A stretch of 64,000 nt of DNA from Takakia lepidozioides (Eukaryota; Streptophyta; Takakiopsida; Takakiales; Takakiaceae): positions 62,310,001 to 62,374,000 of the forward strand of contig CM060733.1 in assembly GCA_030704615.1 (NCBI GenBank). Reading direction: 5' to 3'. Positions 53,411 to 64,000 of the stretch are shown piece by piece. Below the pieces are notes generated by a model. The model was not told where the DNA came from and searched no databases. It saw nothing but the letters and a program-made list of their open reading frames with translations. Both the position numbers and the translations under genes were made by a program. Positions within the stretch are counted from its first letter, which is position 1. Each line of letters begins with the position of its first letter.

Positions 53411-55900
53411 AGAGCCTCGGGCTACTGTCGACCCTGGTTAGCCCGTCGACCCTGGTTATTGTTATGCCTACAGAGCAACAAAAATATAACAATTATGTAC
53501 ATATATCAGATAACAGAAATAGAGCTCAAAATCCAAAACATAACATTTGAAAGGAAACAATACAACAGGTCAAACCATCAAAAATAACAGTTGGAAAGGT
53601 TTAGGGTTTAGTACATACATCCTTCGTTGCATACAATATTTGTTCAATCAAACATAATACTATATTTATTCATTAGAGGGTTGAAAATACGAAGTAATGT
53701 CCATTTGCCGGCACATTGAGTATGTCTGGTTATTTTACCACTAGTGTGAAGTTAGCTAGGAAATAGCTAGCTTTTATATATTGACATCTGGGGTTGACCC
53801 AAGTATCAATCCAGGGGCCAATACATGTTTGGGCACCTGGCGTTGTTATCTTCACGGCAGATCGCGGTGGGCTCATCTTTCTCGAGTTGAGCCTCACCGC
53901 GTCTAGCTATGGCGCCGTAGTGTGGATTTCCCATGGCGTGGGGTGCACTTGGTTCGACTTAATATATGAGTGATGTTTTCGTGTACAAGTATGTGAGTTT
54001 GAGAGAGCTTGTATGCTTGTATCATTCTCTTTCTTTATCACTCGAGAAAGATTAGCTCGAGTCTATAAGTGCTAGGTTCAAGTTAGTTGTAGCACTTGTG
54101 TTTTCAGATCATGAAAAGCGGTTCAGCCTAGAGTGCATGGATCCGTGCATGAGCCTATCCAAAGCGGATAGAGTGCAAAGGCGAACAAGTTGCAGGTTTG
54201 CAATGGATAGAGAGGCGGGTAGCCTATGTTGAAGAGCGGCATTGCATAGTTCAACGCTATGGCAACCAAGTTTGGGCTTCTAGTGTGAAGCGGAGAAGAT
54301 GCTAGCCACGAGTGGGCGAACTGGTGGTCGTCTTCTTCAGCTACAGGCCGAGTTAAGGAGCTGCAGAAATGTGGGATGCGCATGGAAAGCTAGCATGTTG
54401 CAGGTTGGAGATGATATAATCAGCTCCAGGTATTTCTGCCCGAAACTAGTTGTTGCGAGTAGATGAGGAGCAGCCGAATGATGGAGCTGCGAGGGGATGC
54501 ATCGCAGCCCGTTGGGAGCTTCAGCTCCAAGCTCATGAAGAGGTATGAGTGAAGAGAGGGGGCTGGTCCCTCTTGTGTGCAAATCAGTGCACTTGTGAAA
54601 CATGTGCTGAGTTGGAGTTTCAATCTGAAACTCAGCAGTGTAAGGGCTCTTGGAGTGGCAAGAGCGGGGCTGGAAGGGCAGCAATGAGGCGCCCTAGAGC
54701 CAGGGGATATGCATGAGAAGTGCAGGTGCACCAAGTTTGTAAATGTGTGTATTTTCAGATTCGTTTTTGTGAGCTTCATGAAAGAAAATGGAGCTTGTTG
54801 GGCAGCATATAGCTTGCTTGTTGAGTTGGGGGCGCTTCTAGTGGGCCGTGAGAGCTCAGCAGTGGAGGGCGACGGGGCTGATGGCTCCGCAGAAGCCATA
54901 GCTCGGCGGCAGCAGGTACTGGAGCAAACCCCAGCTCGGGGAGAACTCGAGAACGCGTGGGAACGCCTCGAGAACGCATGGGAACTCGTTGGGAGTTCCA
55001 GGGAACGCAAGGAACAGTGGCCGTGATGGGCCATTGGGGTGGTATCACGAGATACCACGAGCCCAGGCCGTGACTGTTGATCATGACCGTTGACCGTGAC
55101 CATTGGAAGCCGTGGTGCGGACACAACGGGTGGGCGTGGGAACGTCCCGAGAGCGATCGGAAATGCATGGGAACTCGTGTGGAGTTCCTGGGAACGCAAA
55201 GAACTATTGACCGTGACCGTCGACCATGACCGTGGGAAGCCGTGGTACGGACACCATGAGTTGGCACGGTGACCAGATCGTGGGGATGGCGGGCCGTGAA
55301 GGCTCGTGGGCGTGGTACCAGGGGGTATCACGGGGCAACCCATGGCCAACGAGCGCCTAGGGCGGGCCGTGAGGAGTCGTGGCGGTTGGAGCCACGGAAG
55401 GCCGCGAACAGGCAGAGTGAAAAAAAAAAAAAAAAAAAAAAAAACAACAAACAAACAAACTTTTTTCATTCGTTTCGTGGGACCTTGATGGGGTGGCTGG
55501 GCTCTGTAGAACAACGATTTTGAGCTAGCTGATCCGGCAGAAAAGTCGGAATTGCCTCCCTGTTGCGTTTTAACAAAGGGGATTACTCCCCTGCAGGTAA
55601 TCTTTTCTGGTTTTCAGCCCAATTCTTAACTATGGGAGAGACCAGCCTGCAAGTAATTCCTTTGGACAGAATGTTGTTGGGGCCTATATGTACCTCTATT
55701 TGCTCCATTTTTGAACCTTCAGTGAATGGCGTGGTTTTCTGAGGTAGTTCCATTCTGAGGAATGACTGGTGGACGTAAAGAGGCACTGGCGGACCCTGTG
55801 GAGGCTTGCATGGGGCCTTGGAGGCCAAGTTTCATGAGCTCGTGGAGGGCGGTTTGAGGAGTGTCTACATGATGCTCTCATGGTCATGCAAGTGAGAGAA
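53410..55900. other. Gene-free stretch with local duplications
   Basis: About 53,780-54,110 resembles an LTR end or leader (TTAATATATGAG box, then TGTACAAGTATGTGAG) without a partner. A unit containing GGGAACTCGT and GAGTTCC-GGGAACGCA-GAAC occurs at about 54,970 and 55,170, with several GTGACCGTTGACC runs between. An A-rich tract with CAAA repeats lies at 55,418-55,460. The long minus-strand frame across 54,420-55,514 is low-complexity. Confidence 0.4.
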
Positions 55901-55904
55901 GAGA

Positions 55905-56490
55905 GGAAAAAAAAAGGTGTTGGGATGAGAGCGTGCTGGGGATAGGCATTGCTTTAGCTTCCCTTCCTCGTAGCTTTCCACCTTCTCTGTAGGCCAAGAC
56001 CTTTCCGTAGGTGGAGGCAAGAGTCAATCCGGGTTTGGGCTGGGGTGTCCTTGCAGGAGCGACACTGTGGAGTTGTTTTTGGTGTGGGGGAGTTGTTGTT
56101 TTCATTCTTGTGTTTGGATCCCCTCCACACCTGCATGCTTGATTGTGCGCCATGCTAGTTTTGTGTGGGCGCTTGATTTTATAGGTGGTTGACTCGGGCT
56201 TGATCGCCGATCCAACCCTAGAGCATGTTGTCGATGGGTGAGGCTGGGTTGATGACCAGTCAGACCATCTTTGTTTCTCCTGTGGTGAGGTTGGAGGTGA
56301 TGACCAGCCAACCATAGGATTGCTGAGGTGGATGCAGGTGTAGGTGCAGGCTATGTTAGGAACCTAGTATTCCAAACCATAAGCCGCATCAGGTTCTCTA
56401 CTTGGTTACCTTGTGGAGAGGGGGTTAGAGACAGGTTCATGACCGGTTGAGTGTCAGTTTGTCAACACGGAGGTGCCACTAGTTGCTGGG
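55905..56490 (+). repeat. Gypsy leader/LTR-derived region, copy 2
   Basis: Parallels 10,160-10,790 of copy 1 base for base over long stretches, including the duplicated GATGACCAG unit (about 56,250 and 56,297). Confidence 0.55.
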
Positions 56491-56493
56491 GAA

Positions 56494-58345
56494 AGTGCCG
56501 GTACAAGCACTAGCGATACTAGCGGGTATACAAGACAAGGTGTGCGGTTTAGGCCACCTTCACCTCCTGTGTCTTCTACGGAGGTTCTGATTCGGATTGT
56601 GAATCAAGAGGACTCACACCGGCGGTGCAAGTTATTTCTTTGTCATTGTTGTGGGACACAATGGAGGAGATGTATGGAGCCACCAAGGGGCCATGTAGGT
56701 ACTCTGGGGCGGTGGGTACCATTGAGTTGGATGATTTTATCTAAGAGTTTGATAGTTGGTGTGACTTGCAGCAAATGCGCAATCCACAACTGTTTACGCC
56801 TTTCATGGCATGGAAGGGGCTGTTTCAGCACCTTGAGGGGCCGCCCATGGATGATTACCATGAGTTTAGGCGGGGGCACGATATTGAGATCGAGGAGTGG
56901 AGGATGTATTGGTCACCCAACTACGTCTCCATCACTAGAGGCACTAGAGGCACTAGAGGCACAAGGGTAGCAGCCACACCGACAGCTTCCACGAGCAGTA
57001 GTGGGAATAGTGGTACAACAACTACGACGTCCAGCCAAGCTACTGCTGCACCAGCACCAGTGGCGGTGCCTGCCTTCAACCCTGTTGTGGAGTTCTTCGA
57101 AGAGTTGAGAAGGAACTACCAAGGGGTGAGGACAGAGAAGTTGAGGAGCTTATAAGAGTTCCAACGGAAGCCTACTGAGAGCTTGAGGGAGGCTTTCACT
57201 CACATGAGGCGCTTGATTAATGTATCCCAAGGGGTTACGGAGGCTCAGACAGTCCAATTCTGGTATGGGATACTGGACAAGGAGCTCAGGAGAAGGGTGT
57301 GAGATGCAACTCTCCTACAAGCAGCCCAACCCACCTTAGCAAATGTATTTTTGCTGGCAGAGTGGATAGAGCTCAACATGGTGGAGGAACGAGTGGTCAT
57401 GGTGGGATTTGCTACGGAGGCACCAGGGGGTAGTGGTGCTCTTAGCCAGCCACTACCTCAACGTGCTCAAGGGAACAAGGGGGCTCAGGTGAAGCCCAGG
57501 GAAGGGCAAAGAGAACCTCAGATGCAGGGGTCTCTCCCTTCATTTGCAAGCCAATGACGGGCGGATGTGGTGTGTTGGACATGTAGAGGACCCCATGTCA
57601 AGAAGGATTGCCCAGAGGGAGGCAATGGTTTGGCACTGGCACAGCCTGCACAGTTGCAGTGTGGGCATTGTGGCAAGTACGGGCATGGAGAGGCCCAGTG
57701 CTATGGTTTGCATCCTGAGTTGCGCCCAGGCCAGTTCCAAGGGAACAATGGTGGCCGGGGGCGAGGTGGAGCAGCCCAGAGAGGACGAGGTGGCCAGGTA
57801 CAAGGTGCAAGCCAAGAGCAAGCTCAACATGGCCAAGGACGCGGAGGTCAGGGTGGTGACCAAGGTATGGCCAACCGGCTTCAGCAGCTAGAGCAGAGGC
57901 TCGCTGCCATGGCCACAGCTCAGGTGGTACCGGCTCCAAGGCCGGATGGTCCACCTCCTACTCCTGAGGGAGGAGACATAGAAGGCATGGGATTCATGTG
58001 CGAGGCAGCACTACCACTGGTGAATGGTGCCACTACCACTACCACTGTGGGTAGGGCACCACTACCACTAGTGCCGAGAAGCACTACCACTACCCACTAT
58101 GTGCAGGGCAGGACTACCACTAGTGCAAGGGGAGTCGGCTGCGGTAGTGACTCGAGCAGCACGAGTTCCTGAGCCACGGGGTGCGGAGGTGGAGTTGGAT
58201 CCACAACGTGGGGGGGGGCAAGCCGTCAGGCCAGGCTTTCTCAGTCATTCACATTGGCGGAGACAGTGTCGACGCCGTCCATGGCACCTAGTTCTCACCC
58301 GACTGTTACCGAGGCGGAGGTTACTATGCTATTGGGGAGAGCTAC
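56494..58345 (+). pseudogene. Gypsy gag, copy 2
   Basis: STSDTSGYTRQGVRFRPPSP opens the homologous region. The copy is frameshifted near 56,580 and 56,760 and has stops near 57,152 and 57,301. FNPVVEFFEELRRNYQGVRT marks the capsid-like region. The first zinc knuckle is damaged (CWTCRGPHVKKDC); the second is perfect CCHC (CGHCGKYGHGEAQC). The tail is Gly/Arg/Gln-rich with a GQGRGGQGGDQG stretch and a coiled coil (LQQLEQRLAAMA). Coding similarity to copy 1 ends at the inversion breakpoint (LLGRATRAAP). Confidence 0.75.
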
Positions 58346-58358
58346 ACGGGCAGCACCA

Positions 58359-58929
58359 CTACCTAGTGTTGCCAATGATGTCATCTATGCAGCACCGAGC
58401 AAAGTCCACCCCTGCTAGAATCTTGTTCATGACTCTCTGGAACTCTACAGGAGCGTTCTTAAGCCCGAATGGTAAGAACCGCCACTGATATATGCAATCA
58501 TTCTTGTGCTCATTGACCCCCCAGAATGTCGTCTTATGCTTGTCTGCCTCCTTGATCGACAACTGGTGATATCCGGACCGCAAGTCCAGAGTGCTAAAGA
58601 CCTTGGCATGCCCAATGGCATCAAAGATCTCCTCCGGTGTAGGCATGGCATACTTATCGGACTTGGTCTGACGATTTACAGGCCGGTAATCACCGTACGT
58701 CTCTCTCCGTCCAATTGCCATAGACATCCTTCTTGGCTGGCATCACCGTGGCTGAAGCATACTCTCCACCAGAGAGCTCCACCAAACCAGCCTCCCAAAG
58801 ATCTTGAGTCCTCATCTGAATCAAAGACCTCTCCATGTCACTGTATCTATAGGGTCTCCGAAAGATTGGCGTGTCCGTGGGCAACTCAATACGAATCTCC
58901 TGACCCTTCAGTGCTCCCAAATCCTTCAA
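58359..58929 (-). pseudogene. Gypsy reverse transcriptase, N-terminal two thirds, inverted
   Basis: The minus strand reads EIRIELPTDTPIFRRPYRYS, LWEAGLVELSGGEYASATVM, then after a one-base shift near 58,710 TYGDYRPVNRQTKSDKYAMP, FSTLDLRSGYHQLSI, RFLPFGLKNAPVEFQRVMNK and CCIDDII, the active-site strand (usually YIDD; here Tyr is Cys). It stops at the inversion breakpoint directly after that motif; the missing thumb/connection starts at about 61,437 on plus (VEEHERHLQVVFERLRAHGL). Confidence 0.8.
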
Positions 58930-59085
58930 ATTGAAGGCAAAGCAATTCCTGTAAGCCCTCAGGAACCGCCGTATACGTTGTCTCTCTGCTCCAGTGACAA
59001 TGGGTCCAATGTCAGGCTCCCAATTATCCTCCGTAACTGCAACCTTAAGTCCAGACTTAGACGTAGAGGACGCGTCCCGTGGTTA

Positions 59086-60335
59086 CTATGCCGCAAACTC
59101 ATGAGCAGTACTCCTTGCCTGCTCAGTCAATGACAAGGCCTCATCCTGCCCCATCATCTCATCCTTGAGGACTTCCTCAACCCAAGAAGAATCCCCAGCC
59201 TCATCCATCACAGCCGCCTTGGCTGCCAACTCCCTTTGAACCTCGAGCACCTCCCACGTGTGCCATGGATGTCTACACCCCGTGGCCCTCACCGGCTCGC
59301 CCCCACTCACTGCCTGTACCGTCTCAATAGGCAGAGAGACCGTCAAGGGAAGTGCACTCCGCACGCTACGTTGCTCAGCCATAGCCAAGCTGATAATCCA
59401 GGCCAAGCAATTGAGATCCATAGCTTGCCCCAACACCTGACAACGTGATGCCTCAAAAAGAGAAGGCACCGCCGTGGTCCCAGTGGAAAAACCCATAGTC
59501 CGCTCTCGCTCGTCAGCATTAGGCTCCACTAACTGCTGCAGCTGAGCATCTCACAGGAGGCCAGGTCCACTATCCCGGAAAGCATGCGATCTTGGGAAGC
59601 TGAGCAGTGTAGGTGGTGCTGCTCATGGTTGACCTACCTTGTTGACCATTGCCAAAGGCGAACGGTCATCGTGTCTCACACGCTGAGACTGCCTCCCTGT
59701 GTCCAAAATGCTATCCACTATGAGGTGTGATGGCCGCTGCACTCCATGAAATGCACGCTTGAGCAGTGCGGGTGGCATCAAGTTAGTCCACTATAGCTGT
59801 GGACGATGAACCTGTGACCCCACTGCAGCTGCATCCAGCAACACTGCTGACCCAAGCCACGACCGGACTTGATGCACACTAGCCATCACCCTGGCCCGAG
59901 AATCGCCCATCAGTGGCACATTCTCCAAGATGTATGTTGGAGATACAGCTTGATGAAGCTGTAAGTGGCGCAAAACCCGCATCATCTCCCAAAACAGACC
60001 TGACCTCGAGTCTCGCATTCCATTGCCATGCCCGGCTGATGAATGCCCTTGGCAGGGCCAACCTGCCACTACCAAATCGATGGAGCCAACCCGCTCTAAA
60101 TCTTGCGCCCCCAACAAAGAGATGTCTGCTGGTAAGGCCTGCTGATATCCACGAACTGCAGACATCGGCAACAACTCAAGGTACTGCTGCACCAACTAAA
60201 CAACATGACGGAGTGAGACGCGTCGTGCAGTCTCATCCCTCTCCACATACAAGTAACGTCATACTCGTACGCCTGCCTGTAGAACAGCAACCAATCCGGT
60301 GCTGATCCCGCCAAACAAATCCAGAAGGCAAATGC
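59086..60335 (-). pseudogene. DNMT3-like C5-cytosine methyltransferase, copy 2 (full motif set, with stops), plus linker to RT
   Basis: The minus strand reads motif I LLDLFGGISTGLVAVLQAGV (about 60,270-60,330), then after TGA and TAG stops QQYLELLPMSAV, motif IV LVVAGWPCQGHSSAGHGNG (Cys codon 60,052-60,054), SGLFWEMMRVLRHL, motif VI YILENVPLMG (ENV at 59,917-59,925), motif VIII GSQVHRPQL then stop in place of Trp, WTNLMPPALLKRAF, RQSQRVRHDDRSPLAMVN, and motifs IX/X as ERERTMGFSTGTTAV with RCQVLGQAMDLNCLAWIISL, closely resembling the ERVFGFP and RLLGRSW blocks ending DNMT3 proteins. About 95 acidic linker residues lead to RT. Expected activity in intact relatives: de novo CG methylation. Confidence 0.8.
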
Positions 60336-60359
60336 CTTCATCCGGACACTTCTACATGA

Positions 60360-61437
60360 TCAGTGTGGTGTCCAATGGTGACAACTGAGGTGGTCCTGGT
60401 GCAATCCCGCATTGTCCTCCTCTCCTGACGGTACAAAAGCCTCTATCCAGGCTTGTTGCACACAACAATCAGCAACCCGCTGCAAATCCTTGCTCGAACC
60501 CCACAATGGAGTGTGAGCAACCATGGCAGGCAACTCCGCCATACCATACATGTCATCCTGCTCTTCTGGAGGTGACACATCCTCTGAATGAGCGTTGCCC
60601 TCAAGCATCTCTCCAGGCCAACTCACTGTAGCTATAAATGCTGCCAGTGTCGGCATCTTGCCTCGCTGGGCAACCGCAACTCCTCCTATGAACGTCACAT
60701 GGAGCTGCACACGTCGACCCTTCCCTGACTGCCATCCAGGCCTATAGGAAGCTGACTCCTTCCAAAAATCCAGGGTGAAGCCCATGGGGTATAACACTGC
60801 CCCACCAACAAGGACATTGTACGAGACCGCGTCTGTCACAATGGCCTTGGCTCTCATCACTGAGCCATCTGTAGGATGATCCAGCTGTAGTCTGATCGCC
60901 AACTCACACCGTGTCATGCCCCGAGCCTACTCTGATCCTCCCAGAGATGTCTGTATTTGAAAAGGGCACGGCTCCATATCCGCCTCCGTGAGGCCCAAGC
61001 CTGCAATAGCAGCTCTGCCCAGCATCAATGGCTGAGCTCTCGAGTCCAACAAGACCCGCAGTGGCCGGTACCTCTTGCCTGCCGGTCCACTCAAATAGAA
61101 AATGCCATCCTGGTTGTCTAACATGACAACTCCATGTGTCATCATGGCACGCTCAATGGCTGGCCTAGCTGGCAGCTCCATCAACCTGGCAGCTGCAGCT
61201 TGCCATGGCACCGCCGTGGCAGTCTTGACCCTCACATCCGAGGATCCCTCCGGCACTACACCTCCCACTATCTCCGCAGAAGATGAAGTAACCTCCCCAC
61301 TCTCACAGAGTATAGCTGCCAGCCTGAACACCTCAGCTGGTCTTACCCCCGGCGTCGCAATCATGGTAGCCGAGAACAATGGAGCATGGCATACAGTTGT
61401 GGCCGCCCCCAACAGCACACTAACTGCCGTAGTACTA
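60360..61437 (-). pseudogene. Gypsy aspartic protease region, copy 2, inverted
   Basis: VSVLLGAATTVCHAPLFSAT corresponds to ILLGAATTICQASLFSAM of copy 1. The catalytic motif reads LLDSRAQPLMLG, the active-site Gly replaced by Arg, so this copy is dead. A stop at about 60,924 precedes MRAKAIVTDAVSYNVLVGG. It lies directly upstream of the DNMT-like domain on the same strand, as in copy 1. Confidence 0.8.
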
Positions 61438-62330
61438 CGGTGGAGGAGCACGAGAGACACCTTCAGGTGGTGTTTGAGCGCTTGAGAGCGCACGGATTGA
61501 AATTACATCCGGGGAAGTGAAAGTTCTTCCACAACCAGATTGAGTATCTGGGCCACATGATATATCCGGGAGGATTGAGGGTGCAGCAGACTAAGGTAGA
61601 GGCCATCGCACAGATTCCACGCCCCACGGATGTGAGCCGAGTTCGAGCTTTCATGGGGTTGGCAAACTACTATAGACGGTTTGTCAAGGGATTTAGTGCT
61701 ATTGCAAAGGCTCTAACCAAGTTGACCAAGGTAGACCAGGAGTGGCAGTGGGAAGATGAGCAAGAACGAGCTTTTCAAGAGCTCAAGGCAAGGTTGACCT
61801 CGGCGCCTATCCTGAGACGACCTATCAGGGGGCGTCCCTTTCAGCTGCATACAGATTGGAGCATGTTGGGGCTTGGAGCGGTGCTCACACAGGTGGATGA
61901 TGAGGGAAGAGAGTTCGTAATGGCTTATGCTAGCCGCTCGAACAACGCTGCAGAGTCTAAGTATAGCTCATATGAGGGGAAATGCTTAGCTGCAGTGTGG
62001 GCCGTGGCACACTTTCAGGTGCTATCTATACGGCAATCTCTTCACATTGTCACAGATCACCAGCCACTGGTTGATGGAGTCAGACAAGCTTACGAGGAAG
62101 CTTGCATGGTGGGCACTTATACTCTAAGAGTATGACTTTCAGGTTGTGCATCGACCGGGTTTGGTCAATAGGGATGCGGATGGATTGAGTCGCAATCCAT
62201 GCACGAGCCAGCAGGATTGCACTGGAGCTCGATGGCATGGTGAGACGGATGAGGAGATGGTGCCGGGATGACATGCATCTGCCTTTTTGTGTATCTTGGC
62301 ATTGGGAGGTTAGGTTGGACCTACAACAGG
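61438..62330 (+). pseudogene. Gypsy RT thumb and RNaseH, copy 2
   Basis: VEEHERHLQVVFERLRAHGL, a TGA in KLHPGK-KFFHN, EYLGHMIYPGGLRV, then FMGLANYYRRFVKGFSAIAK, the typical Ty3/Gypsy RT end. RNaseH starts at FQLHTDWSMLGLGAVLTQVD with SKYSSYEGKCLAAVWAVAHF and LHIVTDHQPL. A frameshift near 62,060 leads to KLTRKLAWWALIL, a TAA and EYDFQVVHRPGLVNRDADGL. A run of poorly conserved sequence precedes the integrase. Confidence 0.8.
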
Positions 62331-62331
62331 G

Positions 62332-63837
62332 ATGACTGTAGACAGAATGTCTGAGGACCCCGAGGCTAGTGATGAGCCAAGTGGTGCCAGAGATATACAT
62401 GAGGATTCGGTTGTGTTGGACTACCTCCGCACTAGAGACACGACAGCTAGTGTGACTGCCAAGGAGAGGGATCGGATCCTGCAACGAGCCAAGAGGTTCA
62501 AGTGGGAGGGGATACACCTGCTTCGAGTGTGGGAGGATGGTCGGGTGAGGATCGTGCCTCACCCAACACAGCGTGCATGGTTAGTGCGGCATGCTCATGA
62601 GGAGTTGGGTCATTTTGGAGTGTGACGCACTCATAGTTTACTGCACGGGCAATATTGGTGGCGTGGTATACACACAGAGGTGCAATAGTTTGTGGCTAGG
62701 TGCATGATGTGTGACAGGGTGCGTGCTTCATTCAACGCCCCTACACCATAGTTGCATCTTTTACCCATCATGGGATTGGGCTACAGGTGGAGTCTTGACT
62801 TCGCAGGGCCTTTGCCACTGACGATGCGTCACCACAGATATGTGTTGGTGATGGTGGAGCACTTCTCCAAGTGGATTGAGTTGGTTCCATTGCCTGACAA
62901 GGCTAGTGAGGGGGCTGCGTATGCATTCCTGGATCGTGTGCTTAGCCGATTTGGTGCTCCAGCTGAGGTACTCACAGACCAAGGGAGAGAGTTCTTGGGG
63001 GAGTTTCAGGCTTTGTGTGATAAAGCCTTGATAGACCACCGTACCACTTCTCGGGATCATCCTGAGGCTGATGGCTTGGCAGAGAGAGTGGTTCAGACAG
63101 TGAAGAGGGGTTTGCGCAAGTATGGCTTGCAAAAGGGACACCTAGGAGATTGGGATCTTCAGGCACCTTGGTTAGCCATGGGCTACAGGTTTAGCAAGCA
63201 AGCATCACTTGCCTCCTTCTCACCATATTTCCTTCTCTTTGGCCGAGAGCCAGATCTGCCTGCGTCTATTCGCAGAGCGGCTGCAGTAGTCCTCAACCTT
63301 GATGATCCGGATGTGTGGACACAAGCATGTGCCCAGCGGGCAGAGTTGTTCAAGAGGGTCATGCCTATGGCTTTTGAGAACCTTGCTATTGCCCAACACC
63401 GAGACACATTGAGGTATGTCACTATACGTGGAGGGGGATATCGGCCAGGTGTTCGGCGTTTCCACCCTGGGAACTATGTGTATCTGCAGCAAACAGCGCC
63501 TACGACCTTGGATGTCACAGCAGGACGTGTGATTCTAAGGGTCAGGGAGGTGTTGCCTTCAGGAGTGTTGATTCTGGAGGGTCAAGATGACATGGTATGG
63601 AAGGACCATGTGCGCAATTGTGCACCATGTCACCTTCCATATGTGGATGGGAGGATAGATCCCAACCTTGTAGTGGTACCTGCAGGGTTGCGTTGCATGC
63701 TATGTGGGCATGCTCGTGGTGCCGTCACTATGCTAGTGTGTGATCGATGCTCAAGAGGTTGGCACATGGGATGCTTGACACCACCTCTTGAGAGGGTTCC
63801 TGATGGAGATTGGTTATGTCCACACTGCTTGGGATAG
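62332..63837 (+). pseudogene. Gypsy integrase with C-terminal PHD finger, copy 2
   Basis: The zinc-binding HHCC domain is VRHAHEELGHFGV with CMMCDR, crossed by TGA at 62,623 and TAGs at 62,686 and 62,749. The catalytic core (open frame from 62,752) has Asp in WSLDFAGPL, Asp in VLTDQGREFLGEF and Glu in DGLAERVVQTVKRGL, the DDE triad. GREPDLPASIRRAA and a GPY/F-like module (FHPGNYVYLQ...VLPSGVLILEG) follow. The last 50 residues are a C4HC3 PHD finger: CMLCGHARGAV, LVCDRCSRGWHMGCL and DWLCPHC. PHD fingers read histone H3 tails, so it may steer integration as chromodomains do in other Gypsy groups. The stop at 63,835-63,837 is natural. Confidence 0.85.
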
Positions 63838-64000
63838 TGGCAGTGGATATGACTGGTGGCAGCTAACAAGACATAGGAGGCCAAGCTCATAGGAGTCAAT
63901 ACCCGAGATCTCAGGCTCAAGTTCACAGGTTGTAAGATGGCGACTAACGATGGGGCAACTCTTGTACCCAGGGCCTCTTGATCTATCGAGTTTGAGTGTA
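63838..64000. other. Region after the Gypsy pol stop; window ends
   Basis: Should precede the 3' LTR. No polypurine tract or LTR start could be assigned with confidence. Confidence 0.3.

Larger units (their letters stand above)
55905..64000 (+). mobile_element. Gypsy-type LTR retrotransposon copy 2, with internal inversion, runs off the window
   Basis: A leader matching copy 1 is followed by gag on plus (to about 58,345), a block on minus (about 58,355-61,437) holding protease, DNMT3-like domain and RT in that order, then plus again for the end of RT, RNaseH, integrase and a PHD finger (to 63,837). Reorienting the block gives the continuous order gag-protease-DNMT-RT-RNaseH-integrase-PHD. 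The 3' LTR is not visible; the right edge is outside the window. Confidence 0.8.

Noticed and set aside
54420-55514. 364-codon minus-strand frame
   Set aside because: Low-complexity, starts with a poly-Phe run from an A/T tract, includes duplicated repeat units, and no conserved motif is visible.

Overview
The window is repeat-dominated eukaryotic DNA from the green/plant lineage. Evidence: spliceosomal GT-AG introns; plant-type WNK kinase exons; a plant-like CHMP1 (ESCRT-III) gene; an L1-type LINE with the plant zinc-knuckle/zf-RVT layout; tRNA-derived SINEs; and Gypsy-type retrotransposons carrying a DNMT3-like cytosine methyltransferase, a combination reported in charophyte algae. A streptophyte alga such as Chara is my best guess, inferred from gene content only. 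There is no prokaryotic organisation.

Layout. 0.2-1.3 kb: broken Ulp1/C48-type protease gene whose intron and flanks are filled with a GTCTGCTGAG-type repeat. 2.3-9.9 kb: remnant of a MULE-like DNA transposon with a minus-strand transposase N-terminal fragment and a divergent, multi-exon plus-strand gene ending in a permuted (beta-class) amino-methyltransferase-like domain; hairpins with a fixed TGCGTCAACGCA core lie in its introns. 9.9-14.4 kb: truncated Gypsy copy 1 (gag, protease, DNMT3-like). 14.4-15.9 kb: no recognisable gene. 15.9-30.0 kb: MULE-like copy B, with a 53-bp palindrome array (212-bp higher-order repeat) and a split transposase. Its first intron is interrupted by a second MULE-like element, A (19,284-26,534), bounded by an 11-bp target duplication. 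A carries its own minus-strand transposase, about 3.5 kb of palindromic satellite arrays and the last exon of an amino-methyltransferase-like gene. 30.0-31.5 kb: right end of a third related element (D), also with the methyltransferase C-terminal exon. 31.5-33.3 kb: unknown coiled-coil gene broken by three in-frame TAG codons. 33.3-40.2 kb: AT-rich DNA with a TIR element, a gutted WNK kinase fragment and a SINE. 40.2-48.5 kb: degenerate L1 LINE. 48.5-52 kb: AT-rich, nearly gene-free. 52.1-52.7 kb: CHMP1, the only gene here that looks intact and host-derived. 53.2 kb: another SINE. 55.9-64 kb: Gypsy copy 2, with gag and the RNaseH-integrase-PHD end on plus and a central protease-DNMT-RT block of about 3.1 kb inverted.

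Two unrelated mobile-element families here each encode a DNA-methyltransferase-type protein: DNMT3-like in Gypsy, and beta-class amino-MTase-like in the MULE-like elements. The MULE-like elements also carry element-specific palindromic arrays with an invariant core. That combination of a methyltransferase-fold protein, a SWIM-finger transposase and core-conserved/arm-variable palindromes is the most promising undescribed system. Nearly all copies seen here are decayed, so function must be tested in intact relatives.
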